NCBI GenBank assembly: GCA_023437285.1 | Contig: JAEZGP010000428.1 | Span: 1 to 6,301, forward strand | Direction of reading: 5' to 3' | Origin: Actinomycetes bacterium | GTDB lineage: Bacteria; Actinomycetota; Actinomycetes; Mycobacteriales; Micromonosporaceae | Length of the DNA stretch: 6,301 nucleotides | Shown: positions 1 through 6,301 of the stretch, one piece after another | Position numbering within the stretch: the stretch's first letter is position 1 | Layout: the number at the start of each line of letters is the position of its first letter | Program-made: the position numbers and the translations under genes | Notes under the pieces: model-generated | The model's input: the letters and a program-made list of their open reading frames with translations, nothing else | What the model was told of the DNA's origin: nothing | Database searches by the model: none

Positions 1-596
1 GCGCCGAGGTTGCCGCCCCGGTCGTCCATCCGCAGCTTCGGATGCGACGCCTTCGGGCAGCCCTCGCCCTGGTGGACGAAGTGGGCGTACGGGAAGTCGT
101 CGAGGTGTCCGGCCGTGCACGCGAGAACGAACCGGGCCGCCACCGCCATCGGCCGCCGGCCGGACTTCTTGCGTCCGCACATGGTGTGGAAGAAGCGCGC
201 CTCGTGCGGCTTGCGTGCCTTGGCGTTCTCGAAGCCGAACACGCCCCCGTCGATGGGTGCCAGTTCGTCGCACGCGGTGCAGCGCAGCCAGCCCGGGAAC
301 GGCGTGACGGGGACCCCGACCTTGGTGGCCGGGCTGTTCGGCTCGTCTGCGCCGTCCAGCCACGGCGCCGGCCGCAACTGCTTGACCGATTTCGCGTTGA
401 GCAGCTTCCGCACGGCGGCGAGCAGCCGCGGCTCGGCGATCGGTTCCCAGCCGGGCACCGCGTCGTAGTTCCAGTCGTCAACACCGCGTACCAGTACGGA
501 GAAGTTGGGCAGGTCGACGATCGAGCCGACGCCGGTGGTGAACATGAGGTGGCTGGGACGCACCGAGCCGACCCGCCGGAAGTGCTGGCCCGCCAT
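1..596 (-). CDS. drmB: DISARM protein DrmB (DUF1998 family), N-terminal part, cut by the window edge
   Basis: This is the first 198 codons of drmB; the gene continues past position 1. DrmB is the non-helicase partner of DrmA in the DISARM core complex (established for the family). The N-terminus reads MAGQHFRRVGSVRPSHLMF, then TTGVGSIVDLPNFSVLVRG and DDWNY, the usual DrmB opening (arginine-rich start, 'G.G.IVDLP..S', 'DDW'). A cysteine/histidine set follows: C106xxC109, H137/C140, C160, H164 and C180. It includes the 'C..GHLDDFPY' segment at 160-170 and probably forms a zinc site (inference). The DUF1998 region expected towards the C-terminus lies outside the window. The ATG (596-594) overlaps the drmA stop codon as TGATG and is preceded by a purine-rich ribosome site, so this start is well supported. 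Identification rests on recognised motifs and on adjacency to drmA. Confidence 0.9.
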   Translation of the reverse strand, partial: MAGQHFRRVGSVRPSHLMFTTGVGSIVDLPNFSVLVRGVDDWNYDAVPGWEPIAEPRLLAAVRKLLNAKSVKQLRPAPWLDGADEPNSPATKVGVPVTPFPGWLRCTACDELAPIDGGVFGFENAKARKPHEARFFHTMCGRKKSGRRPMAVAARFVLACTAGHLDDFPYAHFVHQGEGCPKASHPKLRMDDRGGNLG

Positions 597-3500
597 CAGT
601 TCCCCTTTCCGGCGAGCGTCGACTCGCCCAGCTCGTCGCCGTCGGGCAGGTCCTCGTCGCGCACGTCGTCGGTGGCCGGTCCGAACGACCAGTCCGGCGC
701 GCCGTACTGCGGGTCGAAGATCCGGTCGCCGGCCGGCAGCACCAGATTGATCTCGTTTTCCGTCTCGCGCATCGACTGTCCGACCGGCAGGTCGGTCCAC
801 CGGGCACCGTCGGCCTTTTCGAGCAGGCCGACGAGCTTCTGCTGCCGGAACGTGCCGTTGTCGTAGCCGAGCCGGGCCGAGCCGGTCTTGCGCTGGTTCC
901 ACAGGTCGCGCAGCCGGTTGATCCGTTCGCCGAGGTAGTCGCGGCCGCGTTCGCCGGCGATCGCCTCGGCCCGGGCGAGGAACCGGTCGACGACCCGCTG
1001 CACCTGCGGTCCGTCCAGCGGCACGTCGTGGGCGTCGGTGTTGCGGGAGAACTCCTCCTGCGCGTTGCGTACGGCCGCGACGAGCGTCGCGGTGGTGCCC
1101 CGGTCCAGCGCCCTTCGGGTGTACGGCGTAACGGACAGCGCCTCGACCTGGCGGTAGAAGGTGGCGTGGTAGTACTCGAAGTCCTCGTAGTGGGCGAGGT
1201 CGCGGGGGCGGGTCCAGTTGTAGAGGGTGACGACCAGGCCGGGCCGGCGAGGGTCGCGGCCGACCCGGGAGGACGCCTGGATGTACTCGGCGGTGTTCTT
1301 CGGCTGTCCGGTCATCACCATGAGACCGAAGCGGGACACGTCCACCCCGACCTGGAGCATGGACGTGGCGAGCACCGCGTCGACGGGCAACTGCCCCTCG
1401 TTCTGGCGCTTGTAGAAGCGGTCGGTCACCGGGTGCAGGTTCAGCCGCGGGTTCGACGCCGTCCTGGCCTTCATCGCCGCCCGTATGTCGTCGAAGATCG
1501 CGATTCGCCGGGCGGTGGTGTCGATCTCCGGGTCGAAGCCGATCTCCAGCCGCTTGAGCACGTCGCTGATGTCGCCGGAGGAGATGCGGGAGGTCAGCTC
1601 CTGCACGTTGAGCATGGACGCGCCGACGAGCCGGTCGGACAGGCCCTTGCGCCGGCCGTGGGTGCGCACGCGGGTGGTGACGTCGTCGTCGAGGAGGCGG
1701 CGCATGCCGGCCAGCTCCCGGGTGGCGCTGAAGTACCCCACGGTCGTCAGGTACGGGTCGGCCGGCGCGCCGTACGTGTCGAACAGCGTCTGGCCCGCGA
1801 TCAGCAGGATCTCCGCGACCCGGATCTCCGCGGACTTCATCCGTACGCCGTGCGCGCACACGCCGAGGTAGCGGCGGCCGGGGTTGGCCTCGGTGACCGG
1901 CACCTGGCGGCTGAAGAACGTGTCGGTGATGTCGATGACGGGCGGCGGGAAGACCGCCAGGTCGCGGCCGAAGACGCCGAGCACCTGCTCGCGGGCACGT
2001 TTGGTCGTCGCGGTCGAGGCGACGATTTTCGGCCCGGTCTCGCCGCCGCCGGGCAGCGGCCACGTGCAGATCTGGTCGACGGCGGCCTCGAACAGGCCGA
2101 CCACGGTGCCGAGCGCGCCGGAGATGAGGTGCAACTCGTCCTGGATGATCAGATCCGGTGGGCGGAGCCGGATCACCGGCTGGCTGGTGACCGCCTCCAG
2201 GCTGCCCTTCTTGTTGTGCCGGCTGCCGCAGCCGGTGCGCGCGTCGAGGTCGTCGTGGCGGTAGCCGTGCCGGGGGCAGCGTTCGCGTACCCGGCCGAAG
2301 AGCAGCCCGGCGAAGCCGCGCCACGGCAACTGGGCCAGCTTGTCGACGGTGGCGATGACGAGGCTTGGGGCATACCGATAGATCTCCTCGTCGACGGTGA
2401 GGATCGGCAGGCCCTCGTCGCTGCGGGTGCGGGAGAACGGGCACGCGTGCGCGCCTTCGGCTTCCGCGCAGAACAGCAGGACCCGCCGCAGGTCCTCCTT
2501 GGGTTCGAGGTCGCGCTCGGCGCGCAGCTTCGACCCGCACCACGGGCAGCTCAGGGTCTGCAGCACGTTGGTGTACTTGCCGCTGCCGGCCTCGCGCGCC
2601 TCGGCGATCTGCGCGGCGGCCTCGTCGAACCAGTTCGGCGACACCCCGCCGCCGACCCACAGGCCGATGCGGAACGGTTCGGCGCCCCAGGTCTGCTCGT
2701 TGTCGCGGCGCAGGACCTCGGCGGCGCAGATGAGCGCGGCGGCCCGCTGGAACTGCTGGGCGGTGAGCAGCCGCAGGGTGTACCGCATGAGGACCGCCAC
2801 ACCGGCCTCGCCGCTGCGGGCGTCCGCCCCCGTGCCGACGACGCCCTGCAATCGCCGGATCGCGAACGTGAACGCGGTCAACCCCAGGTAGGCCTCGGTC
2901 TTGCCGCCACCGGTGGGGAAGAAGAGCAGGTCGACGGTGGCGTCACGGTTCGCGGCGCGTTCGGGGTGCGCCGGGTCGGTCAGCGACGGCAGGTTGAGCA
3001 GGACGAACGCGAGCTGGAAGGGACGCCAGGAGGCGGCCGCGGCGCCGCGCGCGTCGACGGCGGCCTTCGCCTGCGCGTACGTCAGGCCCTGCTCCTCGCG
3101 CAGGCGGGCCATCTCGCTGTGCCGCCGTTGCAGCGCCATGGCCTCGTTGGCGAACCGGAACGAGGCGAGCGCCTCGCCGTGCCGGTCGGCCTGCGGGTCG
3201 GTGAGCAGCGCGATGCCGGCGCGGATGCGTCCGGCGGCCTGGCGGGCCGTGAAGATGGCGCTCTCGGCGGCCCCGCGCAGCGCCTGCGGCAACCCTGGGA
3301 TCTTCGCTTCCTCGTCGCGGAGCCAGGCCTCGTACCCGTCGGCGAGCGGCGCCAGCCCGGTGCGCAGGCGGTCGAGGTCGGCGCTGGCCAGGGCGTCCAT
3401 GGACAGCTCGACGCCAGCCAGCGGGGTGCCCTCGCCCACCGGCGCGACCGTGGCGGGCACGTTATAGGTGGGCAGCCAGGTGGTGAAGAGCTTGTGCGCG

Positions 3501-4420
3501 CGGCGTTCGCCGTCGCGTACCCATGGGTGGACGGCGACGTTGCGGCCGGCGGCGTAGCGGCGTTGCCCCCGGTAGAGCAGCCGCAGGTGGGTTTCCTCGC
3601 CGTCGTCGCTGAGCCCCGCCACCCCGTCGAGCGGGTCGTCGATGGGCAGGAACACGGCCGCGTGCCCGTCGGACGCGGTCACGGTGAGCGCGGCCTGGAA
3701 CAGCCAGGCGGTGTCGGCGTTGCTCTCCGGCTCGAGCTGCGAGTTGATGAGCGCGAGCTGCACGATCCGCTGCTCGTCGCGCACCCGCACCTCGACGGAC
3801 AGGTGCACCCCGGGCTCGTCCTGACCGGCGACCGTCAACGGGATCCGGGAGGACGGCTGGCCGTCGAGCCGCACCTCTTTGGTGTACGACACGGGTTCCC
3901 GGGACCAGACGCGGCGCTTGAGGCCCCTGTCGTCCTCGGTCTCGCGCAGGGCGTAGCGGCCCCATTCGGCGACGACGGACAGCGCGTCGGTGTCACCGGC
4001 GACAGCGAACGACAAGCCCATCGAGGAGGCCCACATCTTGCCGAGGTTCTGCGGGGTCACCACCTCGGGCAGTTCGGCCTCGCTACCGTCGCCCTGGACG
4101 GCGGAGTCCACGTCGTGCACCTCGGCCGCGTCCCGCTTGGCCTGGGTCGGGCGTTGCTTGGGACCGAGCATGCCGACGAGGTAGCGCTCGCGTGGCCCCA
4201 TCGCGCCGGGACGGAACTGCTCGTCCTCGCCGTCCCACGGCCCGAGCAGGTCCCGCCCGATCAGCTCCTCCAACTCGTCGCGCACCTGGTAGGAGGTCGC
4301 GTCGGTGAACGTCTGCGGCACGTCAAGGGGCGGCCGCTGGTCGTCCTCGTCGCCGAACAGCGACAGTGCCTGCTGCTCGCCTCGGGGATGCGGGAAGAGG
4401 GCAGGTTCGTCGCCGGTCAT
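596..4420 (-). CDS. drmA: DISARM anti-phage helicase DrmA (1274 aa)
   Basis: DrmA is the ATP-dependent helicase subunit of DISARM; with DrmB it binds foreign DNA in the cytoplasm (family knowledge). The family-typical N-terminal signature YQVRDELEELIGRDLLGPW is at 44-62. Superfamily 2 helicase motifs are in order: Walker A FPTGGGKTEAYLGL (501-514; K507, T508), motif Ia-like MRYTLRLLTAQQFQRA (545-560), IATVDKLAQLPW (689-700), Walker B QDELHLISG (760-768, DELH rather than DEAH, as usual for DrmA), motif III STAT (802-805), YFSATREL (896-903), motif V ATSMLQVGVDV (1018-1028) and arginine-finger motif VI QASSRVGRD (1048-1056). Between Walker A and B lies an insert with C625PWC628, C651, C660, C715PRH718 and C731, a likely zinc-binding element. 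Length suits the family and no motif is broken. The ATG start has AGAGGAAGG eight bases upstream, and the residues after it lead directly into the conserved N-terminal domain. The stop codon overlaps the drmB start. Confidence 0.95.
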   Translation of the reverse strand: MTGDEPALFPHPRGEQQALSLFGDEDDQRPPLDVPQTFTDATSYQVRDELEELIGRDLLGPWDGEDEQFRPGAMGPRERYLVGMLGPKQRPTQAKRDAAEVHDVDSAVQGDGSEAELPEVVTPQNLGKMWASSMGLSFAVAGDTDALSVVAEWGRYALRETEDDRGLKRRVWSREPVSYTKEVRLDGQPSSRIPLTVAGQDEPGVHLSVEVRVRDEQRIVQLALINSQLEPESNADTAWLFQAALTVTASDGHAAVFLPIDDPLDGVAGLSDDGEETHLRLLYRGQRRYAAGRNVAVHPWVRDGERRAHKLFTTWLPTYNVPATVAPVGEGTPLAGVELSMDALASADLDRLRTGLAPLADGYEAWLRDEEAKIPGLPQALRGAAESAIFTARQAAGRIRAGIALLTDPQADRHGEALASFRFANEAMALQRRHSEMARLREEQGLTYAQAKAAVDARGAAAASWRPFQLAFVLLNLPSLTDPAHPERAANRDATVDLLFFPTGGGKTEAYLGLTAFTFAIRRLQGVVGTGADARSGEAGVAVLMRYTLRLLTAQQFQRAAALICAAEVLRRDNEQTWGAEPFRIGLWVGGGVSPNWFDEAAAQIAEAREAGSGKYTNVLQTLSCPWCGSKLRAERDLEPKEDLRRVLLFCAEAEGAHACPFSRTRSDEGLPILTVDEEIYRYAPSLVIATVDKLAQLPWRGFAGLLFGRVRERCPRHGYRHDDLDARTGCGSRHNKKGSLEAVTSQPVIRLRPPDLIIQDELHLISGALGTVVGLFEAAVDQICTWPLPGGGETGPKIVASTATTKRAREQVLGVFGRDLAVFPPPVIDITDTFFSRQVPVTEANPGRRYLGVCAHGVRMKSAEIRVAEILLIAGQTLFDTYGAPADPYLTTVGYFSATRELAGMRRLLDDDVTTRVRTHGRRKGLSDRLVGASMLNVQELTSRISSGDISDVLKRLEIGFDPEIDTTARRIAIFDDIRAAMKARTASNPRLNLHPVTDRFYKRQNEGQLPVDAVLATSMLQVGVDVSRFGLMVMTGQPKNTAEYIQASSRVGRDPRRPGLVVTLYNWTRPRDLAHYEDFEYYHATFYRQVEALSVTPYTRRALDRGTTATLVAAVRNAQEEFSRNTDAHDVPLDGPQVQRVVDRFLARAEAIAGERGRDYLGERINRLRDLWNQRKTGSARLGYDNGTFRQQKLVGLLEKADGARWTDLPVGQSMRETENEINLVLPAGDRIFDPQYGAPDWSFGPATDDVRDEDLPDGDELGESTLAGKGN
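602..610 (-). promoter_or_regulatory. Ribosome binding site of drmB, inside the end of drmA
   Basis: The minus strand reads GGAAAGGGG, followed by five bases (AACTG) and the drmB ATG. The site lies within the last codons of drmA (Gly-Lys-Gly). With the TGATG stop/start overlap it points to translational coupling, which would keep the two subunits of the DrmAB complex in balance. Confidence 0.6.
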
Positions 4421-4425
4421 CTGTC

Positions 4426-4635
4426 GTGCCTTCCTCTGACGCCGAGAACTTTCTGGTCTACCGTCATGACGTGGACGAGGTGGTATCGATCGACTACGAG
4501 CCCATACGCGAGCGTTTTCCCTGGGTCGGGCTCGTCAACACCGGGAAGCAGGACCTCTCGGCGCGATACCGCGAGATCCAGGCCGAGGCGCGGCGCGTGC
4601 GGCTTCGCTGGGTGGTCCAGGAAGATTGGTCGTAG
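4426..4635 (+). CDS. Small hypothetical protein or gene remnant on the opposite strand (about 69 aa)
   Basis: I do not recognise this protein. It sits in the gap between the pseudo-exonuclease gene and drmA and points against both. From about 4441 to the TAG at 4633-4635 it shows the codon-position pattern of real high-GC genes: by hand count, G+C is roughly 70, 40 and 83 percent at positions 1, 2 and 3. It also uses common actinomycete codons. The product is charged and aromatic (for example YRHDVDEVVSIDYEPIRERF, then FPWVGLVNTGKQDLSARY), with no membrane segment or known motif. The start is uncertain: GTG at 4426 is the first one outside drmA, GTG at 4366 would lie inside drmA, and GTG at 4471 would give about 55 residues. 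None has a convincing ribosome site. The lack of a good start and its isolated antisense position make a decayed fragment of a larger gene as likely as a functional small gene. Confidence 0.4.
   Translation: MPSSDAENFLVYRHDVDEVVSIDYEPIRERFPWVGLVNTGKQDLSARYREIQAEARRVRLRWVVQEDWS
4429..4437 (-). promoter_or_regulatory. Ribosome binding site of drmA
   Basis: AGAGGAAGG on the minus strand lies eight bases before the ATG at 4420-4418. It is a strong Shine-Dalgarno match and fixes the drmA start. It shows that drmA can be translated independently of the gene before it, from which it is separated by 229 bases. Confidence 0.7.
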
Positions 4636-4649
4636 CGGACGCTGTCGGC

Positions 4650-6227
4650 TCACGAGATCACCTGCCGAACCACTTCGGCCACGCCCACTATCGCGGACCC
4701 CGCGAGCAACGCGACGACTGCGCATCCACCCTTGCCCTGGGCGGCTGGCGCCTGCACCGAGACTGCCGGCGCGGCGGGTAGCGTCACCCGGATTTCCCGT
4801 ACCTCGTCCCAGTCGTCGTGTCGTGCGACGAAGCGTTCGTGGTATTCGGCCGGCGTAAGCTCCTGCGGACGCCAGTATTCGTGCCACTCCGGCCGCACCC
4901 GGCGCGCCGCCTGCTCGGCGGCCAGCCGGCTGACGACCTGCTCGCCACCCGGATCCGCGAAGAGGCTCACGGATGCGCTGGACACCTCGGCTTCGAGCTG
5001 CTTGCGGGCCTGCTCGGGTGACAGGATGTCCACGCCAGCGGTCTGGGCCTTGACGAGGCGGGGGTCTTCGACGGACGCGTTCTCGGTGATCACCAGCCGG
5101 ACGGTCTTGGTGAGGTTCACCGCGACCTTGGCGCCGTGCTCCACCGCGTACTCGGTGATGTCGGCGACGGCGGGCGAATCGCCGACCGGCATGATGCGCC
5201 AGCCCTTGAGCGGTCCGTTGTTCTTCGCCCGGTTGGCAGCGGCCGCTTCCTCCAGGTCACTGATCAGATGCGAGGCGGCGAGCTCCTTCGCCGCCCGCTG
5301 AAGTTCGCGCAGCTCCGTCGAGGTGACCACCCCGTCGGCCTCGGCCCGCGCGCGAGCATCGGCGAGAAACTGCTCATGCGCCTGCCGCGCCGTCGTCTGG
5401 GTCAGCCCCGCTCGACCGGCGAGCACCGCCAACTGCTGCGCCTCTTCCCCGACGATCCGGCCATCGGCCAGCGCGTGCGCGAGGACGGCGTGGTAGTCGC
5501 GCAGTCCGGCCGGTCGGGGCTGCGGGGCGTGCGCCATGTACGGCAGCCGGGCCGTCAGGGTGGCCAGCCAGCCTTCCGTACCCCGGCGCAGCGCGACCAC
5601 GCGCGGCGTGATGGCTCCGGTCAGTGGCAGGGCAGGCAGCGGTGCTGGCTGCGGCCCCGACCAGTAGAGCGGTTGCGGTGGTTCCCCGACGAGCTGCGCC
5701 AGCGTGCGCGCAAGGGCACGCGCGCTGCCGAGCGCGGAGGGCAGCGCGGACGGCCATTCGCCGGTGATCAGATGGGCGACGTTGACCAGCTTGTACCCCC
5801 AGCGGTCAAGCTGCGTCCGAGCGGTGACAAGCGAACAGAGGCCGGGAACCCCAGGCAGCCCGACACCTATCCGGCCGAACTCGGCACTGAGAAACGTGTC
5901 GACGAACTCCAGTTTGTGGCTCACCACGATCGCCTGGCCCAGGCGCGCCAGCACATCACCCGCGATCTCTTCGAAGGCCGGCGCGTGCTGGACGTCGGCG
6001 TCCGTGATGCCGTGGAACTCGTCGTTCGTGATGCGCAGGTGGGGGTTGACCAGGGTGGAGTATTCGTCGAGGACGAACCCGTCGCCCCGCATCCGCACCA
6101 CCGCGATCTCGCAGATGCGCGATCCCCGGTTCGGGTGCAGACCGGTGGTGGCCAATGCGACGACGGCGAAGGTCAGGGCTCGGGGGTCGACGCCACCCTG
6201 GCGGGTGAGCTGTCCGGGAACAAACAC
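4650..6227 (-). CDS. Degenerate DnaQ-like (DEDDh) exonuclease-fold protein with TerB-like and BRCT-like domains and a hydrophobic C-terminal tail (525 aa)
   Basis: Residues about 18-182 follow the DEDDh exonuclease pattern: FAVVALATTGL (20-30), EIAVVR (40-45), TLVNP (58-62), HGIT (72-75), VVSHKLEFVDTFL (101-113), PGLCSL (128-133) and PSALGSARALARTLAQL (163-179). The catalytic residues are gone. The ExoI D and E are A24 and A26, the ExoII D is V109 (a D follows at 110), and the ExoIII H and D are P163 and S168, so nuclease activity is unlikely. A proline-rich linker (183-240) precedes a helical TerB-like domain (about 242-320) with two acidic repeats, D255-G...E262 and D298-G...E305. A BRCT-like domain spans about 338-411 (GAKV at 365-368, KAQTAGVDILS at 393-403). 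The tail, after a Pro/Ala linker, is a hydrophobic stretch at 502-517 that could anchor the protein in the membrane. The GTG start has GGAG six bases upstream; the frame stays open to the window edge, but the preceding gene overlaps that extension. It precedes drmA in the same orientation. A role in DISARM is inference. Confidence 0.8.
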   Translation of the reverse strand: MFVPGQLTRQGGVDPRALTFAVVALATTGLHPNRGSRICEIAVVRMRGDGFVLDEYSTLVNPHLRITNDEFHGITDADVQHAPAFEEIAGDVLARLGQAIVVSHKLEFVDTFLSAEFGRIGVGLPGVPGLCSLVTARTQLDRWGYKLVNVAHLITGEWPSALPSALGSARALARTLAQLVGEPPQPLYWSGPQPAPLPALPLTGAITPRVVALRRGTEGWLATLTARLPYMAHAPQPRPAGLRDYHAVLAHALADGRIVGEEAQQLAVLAGRAGLTQTTARQAHEQFLADARARAEADGVVTSTELRELQRAAKELAASHLISDLEEAAAANRAKNNGPLKGWRIMPVGDSPAVADITEYAVEHGAKVAVNLTKTVRLVITENASVEDPRLVKAQTAGVDILSPEQARKQLEAEVSSASVSLFADPGGEQVVSRLAAEQAARRVRPEWHEYWRPQELTPAEYHERFVARHDDWDEVREIRVTLPAAPAVSVQAPAAQGKGGCAVVALLAGSAIVGVAEVVRQVIS

Positions 6228-6233
6228 GGTGAA

Positions 6234-6237
6234 CTCC
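6234..6237 (-). promoter_or_regulatory. Ribosome binding site deciding the GTG start of the pseudo-exonuclease gene
   Basis: GGAG on the minus strand lies six bases before the GTG at 6227-6225. The same frame stays open up to the window edge, so this site and the upstream gene ending at 6251 are the main reasons for preferring this start. Confidence 0.5.
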
Positions 6238-6250
6238 GGGGTGGCGACGG

Positions 6251-6301
6251 TCAGAAGAGGGCAGGGTTGGCGTCGGACTTCCTGCGGGTCGCCTTCTTGT
6301 G
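6251..6301 (-). CDS. C-terminal end of an unidentified upstream gene (16 codons plus stop)
   Basis: Only the last codons of this gene are inside the window. They read HKKATRRKSDANPALF and then a TGA stop at 6253-6251. Fifteen of the sixteen sense codons end in G or C, and the basic tail followed by a short hydrophobic end looks like a natural C-terminus. It stops 23 bases before the GTG of the pseudo-exonuclease gene, which suggests the two share a transcript. The fragment is too short to name. A DISARM methyltransferase or the DrmD helicase would be a natural neighbour, but nothing here shows this. Confidence 0.5.
   Translation of the reverse strand, partial: HKKATRRKSDANPALF

Noticed and set aside
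42..866. A plus-strand open frame of 274 codons over the drmB start and drmA end
   Set aside because: It is antisense to two recognised genes, with low-complexity Arg/Ser/Pro-rich translation typical of shadow frames in GC-rich DNA.
4486..4493. TCGATCGA palindrome in the gap, as a possible operator
   Set aside because: It is only eight bases, has no matching flanks or second copy, and is common by chance in GC-rich DNA.
4533..4538. TTGACG on the minus strand, resembling a -35 promoter element upstream of drmA
   Set aside because: No acceptable -10 element lies 16-19 bases downstream; the nearest TATGGG is about 26 bases away. A drmA-specific promoter is therefore not supported.
4636..4649. 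Possible terminator between the convergent stop codons at 4635 and 4650
   Set aside because: The 14-base spacer and its surroundings contain no stem-loop or T-run that I can see.
1028..4858. A plus-strand open frame of about 1276 codons antisense to drmA
   Set aside because: It lies in the antisense phase whose second codon positions pair with those of drmA. Stops there require TTA, CTA or TCA codons in drmA, which are scarce in high-GC actinomycetes. The translation is a Val/Ala/Gly/Arg-rich string without motifs, while drmA on the other strand carries every helicase motif.
4417..4887. A 156-codon minus-strand frame ending at the drmA start
   Set aside because: Its 5' part overlaps the well-supported 525-residue gene in another frame and is arginine/glycine-rich without motifs. 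Only its last 78 codons, from GTG 4653, tile neatly with the neighbours, and their rare arginine codons argue against coding. This is kept as an open question in the findings.
1..6301. tRNA or rRNA genes, CRISPR arrays, insertion sequences and attachment sites
   Set aside because: No cloverleaf-like segments, regularly spaced repeats, transposase-like proteins or flanking direct repeats were seen on reading the window.

Overview
The window is high-GC, densely coded DNA with strongly G/C-ending codons, GTG as well as ATG starts and short or overlapping gene junctions. This fits an actinomycete (Actinomycetota, for example a Micromonospora- or Streptomyces-like genome), although no marker gene fixes the genus. 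All well-supported genes lie on the minus strand, so the transcriptional order runs from the right edge (6301) to the left edge (1).

In that order the window holds: (i) the last 16 codons of an unidentified gene (6301-6251); (ii) a 525-residue protein (6227-4650) with a DnaQ/DEDDh exonuclease fold, a TerB-like domain, a BRCT-like domain and a C-terminal hydrophobic tail; (iii) a 229-bp gap (4649-4421) carrying a small plus-strand reading frame with coding-like base composition; (iv) drmA (4420-596), the large helicase of the DISARM anti-phage system; and (v) the N-terminal 198 codons of drmB (596-1), the DUF1998-type partner, which runs off the left edge. drmA and drmB overlap by one base (TGATG), so they are almost certainly translationally coupled.

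The identified system is DISARM (defence island system associated with restriction-modification). DrmA and DrmB form its core complex, which engages incoming DNA. The usual companions (phospholipase-D-like DrmC, the DNA methyltransferases DrmMI/DrmMII, the SNF2 helicase DrmD, or DrmE) are not visible here, so the class cannot be assigned.

The most unusual element is the gene before drmA. It keeps the overall DEDDh exonuclease fold, but by motif alignment all five catalytic positions (D, E, D, H, D) are replaced (A24, A26, V109, P163, S168). It therefore looks like a pseudo-exonuclease joined to TerB and BRCT modules and possibly tethered to the membrane. A DNA-end or nucleic-acid binding accessory of this DISARM locus is a reasonable but untested hypothesis.
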